DNA of 64,000 nt from Bog-756 sp963745955 (GTDB lineage Bacteria > Actinomycetota > Acidimicrobiia > Acidimicrobiales > RAAP-2), in contig CAVUZI010000006.1 in the NCBI GenBank assembly GCA_963745955.1, forward strand, positions 62,001-126,000, written 5' to 3'. Below, piece by piece: positions 52,263-61,380 of this stretch (the first letter of the stretch is position 1; each line of letters starts with the position of its first letter). A model generated the notes under the pieces. It saw only the letters and a list, made by a program, of their open reading frames with translations, made no database searches and was not told the DNA's origin. The position numbers and the translations under genes were made by a program.

Positions 52263-53103
52263 GTTCGGGCCGCGCCCAGGATCTCCTGGCGGTCGACGTC
52301 GATCTCCGCCACCTTCCTGACCGGTCCCTTCAACCGCACTGTCGCCGGCCACCAACGACACCTGGAGGGTGCCGCCCGGATTGTGCACATCGACCGTCTC
52401 GCCCACCATTCCCCAACTGCGTGCCGCCACCGCGGCGGCGGCGCTCCCGGTGCCGCAGGCCCGGGTCTCACCCACGCCCGCGCTCCCACACCCGCAGGGT
52501 GATGGCGTCCGGACCCGGGCCGACGGAGATGAACTCGACATTGATCCCGCCGGGATGCACCTCTTGGAGCCGGCTGCCCAGATCGGCGATGTCCACGCCA
52601 GCCGGGTCGGGGCCGAGGAGGACCAGATGGGGATTGCCCATGTCGACCCGGCGGGCCCGACGGTCGGCGAACTGCTGGGGCTGGTCGGGGCCGAGGACCG
52701 CCTCGCCCATGTCGACCGACGCCACCGCGGAACCGGGTGCCTCGCCCGGCAGGAAGTCGACGGTCCGCACGCCGGCCAGCGTCCGCACCGTGAATGTCGG
52801 TGGCTTCACCAGACCGATCTCCACCGCGGCCTGGGCCAGGCACCGGATGCCGTTCCCGCTCATCTCGGCGACGCTCCCGTCGGCGTTGCGAAGGTCCATG
52901 GCCACATCCGCCCCGCTCTCGTCGCCATGGATGCGGATGACCCCGTCGGCGCCGACCCCGAACCTCCGATGGCACAAGGCCCGGACCACCTGCGGCTCCA
53001 GAGGCGAGGTGTCGTCGACGTCGACCAGAACCAGGAAGTCGTTACCGGCCCCATGATGCTTGGTCAAGTGCAGGGATCGGGTGTTCGGTGTCGGCTGACT
53101 CAT
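52259..53103 (-). CDS. dapF: DapF, diaminopimelate epimerase, two frameshifts
   Basis: Converts LL-DAP to meso-DAP without cofactor. Both catalytic Cys are seen: the first in DGSVAEMSGNGIRCLAQAAV, the second in ETRACGTGSAAAAVAA. Other family blocks: LTKHHGAGNDFLVLVDVDD, LCHRRFGVGADGVIRIHGDE, VDMGNPHLVLLGPDPAGVDI, NVEFISVGPGPDAITLRVWE and the ending VRLKGPVRKVAEIDVDRQEI. Two inserted bases, near 52480 and 52335, shift the C-terminal third. ATG 53103 overlaps the miaA stop by four bases. Confidence 0.92.
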
Positions 53104-54182
53104 GGTGCTGTCGGACAGTCTCCCATCCCGGCACCGTCTCGGGGAATCTCCCGGAAGAGGGCGGCAATCGCTGCCACCGGGTCGGTATCTCGCTCCAACC
53201 ACACGATACGGGGATCGCGGCGAAACCATGCCATCTGCCGTCGGGCGAACGCACGGGTCCGGCGGACGGCCTGGTCGACGGCTTCGACGACAGGCACGCC
53301 CTGTTCGACGTGGGTGAGCAGCTCGCGGTAGCCGAGAGCCTGACGGGCTGTCCTCGACAGGCTACCGGGCCGTGCTGCCAGCGAGCGGACCTCTTCCAGG
53401 AAGCCGAGCTCCATGAGACGGTCGAACCGCTCGGCGATGCGACGGTCGAGCTCGACGGGGGGGAGTCGGATCCCGACCAACGAGACCGCGGTGGGCGGGT
53501 AGCGCTCGAGTCCCGGACCGAAGGTCGAGAAGGGGCGCTCCGCCCCCATGGTGACCTCCAGGGCCCGGACCAGCCGTCGGCGGTTGGACGGGGCGATGCG
53601 GCCGGCAGCCACTGGGTCGAGTCTGACGAGGCGATCGTGGAGCGCCCGCAGGGCCCGGTCCTGTCCGGTGCTCCCCTCGGGACCGGCGGCGTCCAGCCCC
53701 TGTTCGAGAGAGCACGCGATCTCGGGGTAGCGGCCGGGGAACGTGAGGCTGTCGACCAACGAACGCAGGTAGAGCCCGGTCCCTCCTACCAGCAGGGCCC
53801 CGTGGTTGCGGCCGGCGATGCCGGACAGGGCCGCCCGTCCGGCTGTCTGGAACTGCAGGACGGTGAACTCCTCCGCCGCATCGACCAGGTCGATCAAGTG
53901 GTACCTGTGGGCCGCCTGTTCCTCTGGCGTGGGCTTGGCCGTTCCGATGTCCATGCCCCGGTACACGGCCATCGAGTCGACCGAGACGAGCTCGACCGGG
54001 AGCGGCAACGGAGCCGGGCCGGTCAGCTCGAACCGGTCCGACCCGGCCGCCGATGCGGCCACCGATGCGGCCACCGACCCGGCCGCCGATGCGGCCACCG
54101 ATGCGGCCACATCGCGTGCCACCGCCGACTTCCCCGATGCCGTTGCGCCGACCAGGGCCACCACCGGCGGGCCGGAAGCCAT
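53100..54182 (-). CDS. miaA: MiaA, tRNA dimethylallyltransferase
   Basis: Adds the isopentenyl group to A37 of tRNAs reading U-starting codons. Intact, 360 residues. Seen: P-loop VVALVGATASGKSAVARDVA, DSMAVYRGMDIGTAKPTPEE, QAAHRYHLIDLVDAAEEFTV, LLVGGTGLYLRSLVDSLTFP, RRLVRALEVTM, RTARQALGYRELLTHVEQGV and ARRQMAWFRRDPRIVWLERD. An in-frame repeat of Val-Ala-Ala-Ser-Val-Ala-Ala-Ser-Ala-Ala-Gly-Ser (twice) sits right after the P-loop helix, where other MiaA have none. ATG 54182 is taken; GTG 54203 is also in frame. Confidence 0.93.
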   Translation of the reverse strand: MASGPPVVALVGATASGKSAVARDVAASVAASAAGSVAASVAASAAGSDRFELTGPAPLPLPVELVSVDSMAVYRGMDIGTAKPTPEEQAAHRYHLIDLVDAAEEFTVLQFQTAGRAALSGIAGRNHGALLVGGTGLYLRSLVDSLTFPGRYPEIACSLEQGLDAAGPEGSTGQDRALRALHDRLVRLDPVAAGRIAPSNRRRLVRALEVTMGAERPFSTFGPGLERYPPTAVSLVGIRLPPVELDRRIAERFDRLMELGFLEEVRSLAARPGSLSRTARQALGYRELLTHVEQGVPVVEAVDQAVRRTRAFARRQMAWFRRDPRIVWLERDTDPVAAIAALFREIPRDGAGMGDCPTAP

Positions 54183-54222
54183 GGCGGACGAAGCGACGGG
54201 CACCGTCAGCGCTGCCCGCGGA

Positions 54223-55690
54223 TCACCCGGAGGCGACCGGGATGCGCACCCGATACGACGGCCGTGCCGTCACGTCGAGCAGCCGGCCCGTGAGGTGGTG
54301 GCGGCCGGCGCCGGTCACCTCGACGTCGGCGAACGAACCACTGCTCACCGGGCACCCCTCGACGGGGTCGAAGTGGACGAGCTTGTTCTGGCCGGTCCGG
54401 CCCGTGACCAGTGTGGGATCCCGTCTCGAAGGTCCCTCCACGACCACCTCCTCGACCCGTCCGATCCGGTGGCGGTGGCGGGCCAGCGCCGATCGCTCGA
54501 CCACCACCCGGAGTCGCCCGAAGCGCTCCGCCACCACCTCGGGTGGCACGAACAGGTCCTCCATGGACGCCGCCCTCGTTCCGGGTCGGGGGGAGAAGAT
54601 GAAGGTGTAGGCACTGTCGTACGCCGCCTCGGCCGCCACTTCGAGCGTGCGCTCGAAGTCGTCCTCGGACTCGCCGGGGAACCCGACGATGAGGTCGGTG
54701 GTCACGGCCAGGTCCGGGATGGCCGCACGGGCTTCGCCCAGTCGGGCCAGGTACCGTGCCGCGGTGTAGCCGCGGCGCATGGCGGCGAGGACCGGCGTCG
54801 GAGCCCGACTGCAACGGGAGATGGAGATGGTTGCAGACCTCGGCCGTCTCGGCCATGGCCGCGATCGTCTCGGGCCGGAGGTCCTTCGGATGGGGGCTGG
54901 TGAACCGCACCCGGCGGATGCCCTCCACCGCTCCGACCGATCGCAGCAGTTCGGCGAACAGAGGGCGGCGACGGGTCAGGTCCCGCCCGTAGGAGTTCAC
55001 GTTCTGGCCGAGCAGCGTCACCTCGGTGACACCCCGCCGGGCCAGGGCACGCACCTCGGCCACCAGGTCGTCCTGCTGACGCGAGACCTCGCCACCGCGG
55101 ACCGACGGGACGATGCAGAACGCACAGGAATTGTCGCAGCCGGTCTGGATGGTCACCCACGCCGCATAGGGAAGGTCCCTCACCGCGGCCAGGGCGGCCA
55201 CCTGTTGATCGCCGGCCGTCGGATCGGCGGTCGGCGGCGGCTCGTCGAGGATCTCGACCACCGGGCCCGATGACGCAGCCTGCCGGAGCAGTGCCGGCGC
55301 CCGGGTGAGGTTGTGGGTCCCGAACACGACATCGACGTGGGCGGCCCGCTCCCGGATCCGCTCTTTGTCCATCTGGGCGAGACACCCCCCCACCGCGATC
55401 TGCATGTCGGGCCGGCTCTCCCGCAACGTCTTCAGATTGCCGAGGTGGCCGTAGAACTTGTTGTCGGCGTTCTCGCGGATGCAACAGGTGTTGAACACCA
55501 CCACGTCGGCCGACTCGAGGTCCGGGGCCGCCACCAGGCCGTCTGCGATCAGAGCCCCGGCCAGCCGCTCCGAGTCGTGATCGTTCATCTGACACCCGAA
55601 GGTGCGGATGTGGAACGTCCGGGGCTCCGGCGACGGCCGAGCGGTTCGCAGGTCGGGGTCGACGCCGGGGGCGGGGGGCGGCTCGTTCAC
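54223..55690 (-). CDS. miaB: MiaB, tRNA methylthiotransferase, one frameshift
   Basis: Radical-SAM enzyme that adds the ms2 group to i6A37, acting after MiaA. Seen: the UPF0004 domain TFHIRTFGCQMNDHDSERLA with the further Cys in VVFNTCCIRENADNKFYGHL and AVGGCLAQMDKERI. The radical-SAM CxxxCxxC follows in WVTIQTGCDNSCAFCIVPSV, then RGGEVSRQQDDLVAEVRALA and EVTLLGQNVNSYGRDLTRRR, LHLPLQSGSD, and a TRAM domain near residue 410. One inserted base near 54790 separates it after LQSGSDA. GTG 55690 is the start, with a TANNNT element seven bases upstream. Confidence 0.93.
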
Positions 55691-55697
55691 CGGGCCC

Positions 55698-55703
55698 AGG
55701 ATA
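55698..55703 (-). promoter_or_regulatory. -10 element (TATCCT) for miaB, leaderless type
   Basis: TATCCT on the minus strand ends seven bases before the miaB GTG without a ribosome-binding site. It marks a likely transcription start for miaB-miaA-dapF-hflX-dapC. Confidence 0.5.
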
Positions 55704-55710
55704 CGACCCT

Positions 55711-55760
55711 GCCGGCACCGGGTCGGCACCGGGCCCGGCCACCGATCGGCACCGGGCCGG
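55711..55760. repeat. Short GC repeats between queF and miaB
   Basis: CGGCACCGGG occurs three times (near 55714, 55724 and 55748) in the 120-base gap after queF. No other feature is visible there apart from the miaB -10. Confidence 0.65.
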
Positions 55761-55810
55761 GGCTGGTGGTCGAACTTCCCGGGGGGACCCCGAAGGCTCC
55801 ATGGCCCCGC

Positions 55811-56161
55811 CTACGGGTGCGATGCCTCCACCACGGTATGGATCCCTCCCCGTACCAGCCAGTCCGTCGTCACCGTCATCCGGCGGGGTGCGATGGCCGC
55901 CACCAGGTCGTCGAGGATTCGGTTGGTCATGTCCTCGTGGAAGCCACCCTCGTTGCGGTAGCTCCACAGGTACAGCTTGAGCGACTTGAGCTCCACCAGC
56001 GACCGGTCGGGCACGTAGGACACGATGACGGTGGCGAAGTCGGGTTGGCCGGTCAGGGGACAGAGGCAGGTGAACTCGGGACATTCGCAGCGGACTTCGT
56101 AGTCGCGCCCGGGGTGCGAGTTGGCCACGGCAAGAAGCTCTCTGGTCGGTTCGCTGGGCAT
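55811..56161 (-). CDS. queF: QueF, 7-cyano-7-deazaguanine reductase
   Basis: Small (116-residue) YkvM-type QueF that reduces preQ0 to preQ1 for queuosine. Seen: YEVRCECPEFTCLCPLTGQP with the active-site Cys, PDFATVIVSYVPDRSLVELK, the QueF motif SLVELKSLKLYLWSYRN (E-KS-K-Y), GGFHEDMTNRILDDLV and RGGIHTVVE. The other queuosine genes are not in the window; the gene stands between thrB and miaB. Confidence 0.93.
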   Translation of the reverse strand: MPSEPTRELLAVANSHPGRDYEVRCECPEFTCLCPLTGQPDFATVIVSYVPDRSLVELKSLKLYLWSYRNEGGFHEDMTNRILDDLVAAIAPRRMTVTTDWLVRGGIHTVVEASHP

Positions 56162-56188
56162 GGGCGTCGGCCGTGAGGGCGTGGGCCG

Positions 56189-57124
56189 TCAGCCGGCGTT
56201 GAAGTCGTAGACGTCGGCCGGGCCACCACGGTCGATGACCAAACCGTGCATGTCGGGATGCAGTACCAGGACCTGCCCGGCGATGCCCGCGGCGGCCAGC
56301 GCTCCCTGTGCGGCGGCCTGCACGTTGTGCGCCTCCGACTGCTTGCAGATGCCGAGGAGGGAGGGGCCGGCGCCCGACCAGCAGACGGCGAGCGCACCGC
56401 CCTCGGCCATCCCGGCCAGCAGCTTCGGAGCGGCGGGAAAGAGCGGGCTGCGGTAGTCCTGATGCAGGCGGTCCTCGGTGGCCTCGCTGATCAGGACGCG
56501 GCTGTCGGCCAGCCCGGCGATCAACAGGGCCATCCGCGAGAGATTGAAGGCGGCACTCTCGCGCGAGACCTCGGTGGGCAACGCCTGGCGGGCCCGCGAC
56601 GTGGACAGGCTCACGTCGGGCACGATGACCACGAAGGCCAGGCTCACGTCCAGGGGCAGCCGGACCGCTTGGACCCCGCCCTTGACCCGTGCCGCCGCCA
56701 CCAGGCCCCCGACCATCGACGCAGCGGCGTTGTCGGGATGACCGTCCATGCGGGCGGCCACGCCCAGGGGATCTTCGGCGCCGGCGGCGGCGGCGGCGGC
56801 GATGGCCAGCGCGGCAGAGGAACCGAGACCCCTGGCCACCGGTATCTGGGACCGCACGGTGATGGAGAGGCGTTCGGTTCCGGCCACCTCGATGGCCACC
56901 CGGGCGGCGAGGTGGGACGGATCGTCGGACAGGCCCGCTCCTTCGCCCTCGGACCGGACGTTGAGCCGGGGGGCCGGTTCCACCTCGACCTCCACGTAGA
57001 GGTCGAGCGCGATGGCCAGGGTGTCGAAGCCGGGGCCGAGGTTGGCAGCCGACGCTGGAGCTCGTGCGCGCACACCGACACGGTACTCGTCGTGGGTTGC
57101 CACGGGCGGAACCGGGGTGGCCAC
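56189..57124 (-). CDS. thrB: ThrB, homoserine kinase
   Basis: GHMP-family kinase making O-phosphohomoserine. Seen: RARAPASAANLGPGFDTLAI (N-terminal GHMP strand), the ATP-binding QIPVARGLGSSAALAIAAAA, MDGHPDNAAASMVGGLVAAA, SLAFVVIVPDVSLSTSRARQ, ALPTEVSRESAAFNLSRMAL and the C-terminal GGALAVCWSGAGPSLLGICK. GTG 57124 gives 311 residues and clears the stop of the carboxypeptidase gene by 34 bases. thrA and thrC are not in the window. Confidence 0.9.
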   Translation of the reverse strand: MATPVPPVATHDEYRVGVRARAPASAANLGPGFDTLAIALDLYVEVEVEPAPRLNVRSEGEGAGLSDDPSHLAARVAIEVAGTERLSITVRSQIPVARGLGSSAALAIAAAAAAGAEDPLGVAARMDGHPDNAAASMVGGLVAAARVKGGVQAVRLPLDVSLAFVVIVPDVSLSTSRARQALPTEVSRESAAFNLSRMALLIAGLADSRVLISEATEDRLHQDYRSPLFPAAPKLLAGMAEGGALAVCWSGAGPSLLGICKQSEAHNVQAAAQGALAAAGIAGQVLVLHPDMHGLVIDRGGPADVYDFNAG

Positions 57125-57158
57125 CCGCCCGTCCGCCCGCCGGCCCCGGGAGGACCGG

Positions 57159-58789
57159 TCAGCCGTGGACCAGGCGCCACCACCACGAAGGCTCGGGCAG
57201 GGTACGGGTGATCGTGAGAGGAACGGACTCGATCTGCCGGCCCAGGGCGTAGAGCGCGTCACCGGCCTGATGGCCGGCCACGACTCCCGGCGGAACGACG
57301 CCGAACTTCACGACCGAGGCGACCTTCTGCCCCGGCCACCCGAGCAGCCAAGCACTCTGCGAGGCGATCGCCCCCACCCGGTGGGACGTGCCGTTCCAGT
57401 CAGCGGTGGCCGACATGAGCAGCTGGCCGCGGGCGACCACCGGCACCTGGACCACGGCCGCCTTGGAGGCATCGAGGAGCGTCTCGACGATGGGCCCGGC
57501 GTAGCGGAGCGGGTACATGATCTCGAGATCGCTCGGTCGGAACGGTGGTCGTGGTGGTCGAGGTGACGCCGGCGGGTGGGCCGAGCGTGCCCCGGCTGCG
57601 GCGGCCGCCGCCGGGCTCGGCTTGGGCGCCACCGGGGCGGGGACGTGCTGGCCCAGCGCCGAGGCGAGCACCAGGACCGACCTCCCTCCGATGACCCGGT
57701 ACGCGGCGAGCACCATGCACCCGCCGGCCTGGGAGGTATAGCCGGACTTCACCCCGACCACCCCGTTGCTCCCGATCTCGGTCACGATGTTGTGAACGGT
57801 GCCCACCAGCGGAAGGCTCACGGTGGACAGGCTCACCACGTGGGCGAACGCCGGGATGTTCATCCCCGCGGCGGCGATGCGCAACGTGTCGGCCGCCGTC
57901 GAGACGGACTGCGGGTCGTAGCCGCTGGCGTCGGCGTAGTGGGTGTGGACGGCGCCGAGGGACGCGGCCAGCGCGTTCATCTTGGCCACGAAGGCGGGCA
58001 CGCTCCCTGCATCCCACATGGCCAGGCTGTAGGCGATGTCATTGGCCGACTGGTTCATCAGCGCCTCGAGCATCTGGAACTCGGTCAGTTTCTCGCCCAG
58101 CTGGATGGGGATGTTCGACTCGTCGTTGTCGATGTCGTAGTCGTACTCGGCCACGTCGGCCTGGGTGACGGTGATCTCGGGCCCGACCGCACCCGGGGCC
58201 AGCGGATGGTCGCGGAGGATCACGACGGCGTTGGCCATCTTGGTCAGCGATGCGATGGGGACCGACACCTCGGGTCCCGACTGCGCCGCGTACCCGAGCG
58301 TCGGGGATCGACACCGCGCCCTGTCCGACCGTCGGCCACGGGAGGGCGGGGGCCACTCCGGGCACCGTGAGGGACGCGGGCAGGGACGACACCAACCTCG
58401 GACTGGCCAGCGGCCGATTGATCCGCTGGGCGGCGACCAACCCGCCGAGCGCCAGGATCACGCCCACGGCCGAGGATCAGCCACGGCCAGAGGCGATGGC
58501 GGCGGCGGGTCCGGTGGCTCCGGGAGTGGGGCCTGACACGTCCGGGGGTGGCGCCGATCCCGGGCGGAGTGGCTCCCACCGGTTCGGTGACGACGGGGTC
58601 GGCCAACGGGTTGCCGACCAGCGGGTTGCCGGCCAACGGTTCGGTGGCCAACGGTTCGGAGGCGGTGATGTCCACGGCATCCGCGTTGAGCAGAGGCGTG
58701 GCCGCCGACGTGGCAACCGGTTCGCCGGCAGCCTCCGGCCCCGGGCGCGTCACAGCCGTTCCGGACGCCGCCGGAGCCGACAACACCAC
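57159..58789 (-). CDS. D-alanyl-D-alanine carboxypeptidase (DacA/DacC type), two frameshifts
   Basis: Low-molecular-weight penicillin-binding protein that trims peptidoglycan stem peptides. A long N-terminal cytoplasmic part with a repeated Pro-Leu motif (ITASEPLATEPLAGNPLVGN) leads to a membrane anchor (LILALGGLVAAQ-like). The catalytic domain follows: SxxK in VPIASLTKMANAVVILRDHP, SxN in ALMNQSANDIAYSLAMWDAG, GVVGVKSGYTSQAGGCMVLA (KSG) and a C-terminal beta domain. Two extra bases, near 58470 and 58300, split the anchor region. About 542 residues. Confidence 0.85.
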
Positions 58790-58809
58790 ATCGGGCCCGT
58801 CGCCCTTGC

Positions 58810-61309
58810 TCAGCGGGCGTCCAATTCCTCGGGCGTCATGAGCACGGCGCGCGCCTTGGAACCCTCCGAGGGCCCGACCACACCCCGGCGCTCCATCAGG
58901 TCCATCAGCCGGCCCGCCCGGGCGAACCCGACCCGCAGTTTGCGTTGCAGCATGGATGTGGAGCCCAACTGGGACCGCACGACGAGCTCCATGGCCTGGT
59001 CGAGGAGGTCATCGTCCCCGTCCTCACCGTCGGACCTCGACCCCCCCAAGCCGACCACCTCTTCGATGCCGGCGACCACCTCCATGGGCCGCTGGCGCTT
59101 CCAGTGGGCGGTCACGGCCCGGACCTCCTCCTCGCTCACCCAGGGGCCCTGCAGGCGCTGCGGGTTCGAGGACGACGCCGACAACAACAACATGTCACCC
59201 TTCCCGATCAGGCGCTCGGCCCCGCCCTGGTCGAGGATCACCCGGCTGTCCGCCTGGGTGGAGACAGAGAAGGCCATCCGCGACGGGATGTTGGCCTTGA
59301 TCACGCCGGTGATCACGTCCACCGAGGGCCGCTGGGTGGCCAGCACGAGATGGATGCCGACCGCCCGGGCCATCTGGGCGATGCGGCAGACCGACTCCTC
59401 GACATCGCGGGCCGCCACCATCATGAGGTCGTTCAGCTCGTCCACGACGATCAGGATGAAAGGCAGTCGTTGGTAGCGGGCCTCCACCCCGACCTCGTCC
59501 TCTTCGGCCTCCTCCTCCCCGGTGCCCCGCATCCGGAGCTGGTACGCCTCCTCGTAGTCGGCCAGGTCGCCGCTGTCGTATCCCGCGTTGTAGCCGGTGA
59601 TGTCGCGCATCCCCACCTCGGCGAGCAGGTCGTAGCGGCGCTCCATCTCGGTCACCGCCCAGCTCAGCGCGTTGGCCGCCTTCTTCGGATCCACCACCAC
59701 CTGGGTCAACAGGTGGGGAAGGTCGTTGTACTGACCGAGCTCGACCCGTTTCGGGTCGACCAGGATGAGGCGGACCTGGTCGGGGGTGGCCCGGGTCAGG
59801 ATCGAGGTCAGCACCGAGTTGATGCACGAGGACTTGCCGGAGCCCGTGGCCCCCGACACCAGCACGTGGGGCATCTCGGCCAGGTTGACCATCACCGCCC
59901 GGCCGGCGATGTCGCGCCCGAGTGCCACCTCGAGGGGGTGGGAGGCCTTGGATGCCTCCGGTGAGGCCAGGATGTCCCCCAGTGCGACCAGCTCACGTCG
60001 GCGGTTCGGCACCTCCACCCCGATGGCCGACTTGCCCGGGATGGGAGCCAGAATGCGGACGTCGGGCGAGGCCATGGCATAGGCGATGTCCTTCGACAAC
60101 GACGTCACCCGGGCCACCTTCACCCCCGCACCGAGTTCCAGCTCGTAGCGGGTGACCGTGGGCCCCACCGTGCGGCCGACCAGCCGGGTGTCGACACCGT
60201 GGGCGGAGAGGGCGGCGACCAGGGCCGCCCCTCCGGCGTCGACCTCCCGCTCGTCGACGGTGTGGGGCTTTGCGTGCTTCAGCAGGGTGTCGGGAGGGAG
60301 GCGCCAGTCACCGACGGTCGGTCCCAGCTTCATCTCCAGCTGGGAGCCCTTGACCGGCCGGGCAGGTGCGGGGACCAGGGTCGCCTCGGAAGGATCCGGG
60401 TCGGCGACGATGGGGTCGACCTCGTCGGTCCCGTCGATCTCGTCGACCTCGTCGGTCTCGTCACCCACCGGGTCGGCGATCACCTCGGCCGTCTCCGGCC
60501 CCCGCCTTGACGGCGCGGCCGAAGGGATCGGTCGGGTTGACGTCGTCGAGGTTGTCCTCGTGGTCATCGGCCGGTCCCCCGCCGGCCACGGCGATGCCCC
60601 AGCGGGCGGCCCGCATGACCCCACGGGCGGCCGAGCTGACGGAGACGCCGGTGAAGACGACCATGGCCACCACCAGCACGGCCACCAGCACGGTGACGGC
60701 GCCGAACCCCCCGAGCCCGTCCCGGAGCGGGTTGCCGACCAGGGCGCCCACCCAACCGCCGGCCGACGAGAGCTGCGCCGTCGAGTCCCGGAGCGCAGGT
60801 GAGCCGCCGGCCAGCGCGGCCAGTCCGGCCGCGGCCAGGAGGGTGAGGGTCGCCCCGATCACGGCGCGGGCGGGTTCGGGTGCGGCACGAACCCCCTCTT
60901 CGTCGCGGCGGCCGATGAGCAGGAGCAGGCCGACGCCGACCGCGACGGCAGGAACCAGGAACCGGCCCCATCCGAACAGGTCGCCGACCGCGAGCCGGGC
61001 ATAGCGGCCGGCCGGGTCGAGGGAGTCGGCATAGAAGGCCAGGCCGGCCAGCACGCCCACGGTGACCAGCACCACCCCCCACAGGTCGGTGGCGTGGCCG
61101 GCGATGACCGCCCACATGGAAGCGGCCAGACCTGTGCGTTCATGGGCGCCGCGGCCCCGGCGGGGACCGGTCCCGCCCCTCCCCCGGTGTGCGCCCGCCT
61201 TCCGGGTCGACGCCGAGGACCGAGGGCGCGATCGGGCCTTCGAGGCGGGTCCACCCTTCGGGCGCGAAGACCCGGACCGGCCCGCCGGTCGCTTGGTAGC
61301 CGTCGTCAC
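58810..61309 (-). CDS. ftsK: FtsK/SpoIIIE DNA translocase, one frameshift
   Basis: Septum-bound ATPase that pumps chromosome ends and unlinks dimers. The N-terminal membrane domain has four hydrophobic segments (LWGVVLVTVGVLAGLAFYAD, FLVPAVAVGVGLLLLIG, and others). An acidic linker leads to the motor: GPTVTRYELELGAGVKVARV, KDIAYAMASPDVRILAPIPG, Walker A in VLVSGATGSGKSSCINSVLT, and Walker B in RLPFILIVVDELNDLMMVAA. The gamma domain follows, DDDLLDQAMELVVRSQLGST with RKLRVGFARAGRLMDLMERR. The Walker B reads DELND where DExAD is usual. One inserted base near 60505 splits the linker. GTG 61309 start. Confidence 0.93.
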
Positions 61310-61380
61310 AGTGCGTAACAGGGTACTCCCGCAGCGTCCGCTTTTCGGGGACACCCGCCCGGTGGCCGCCGCGCCGGCCT

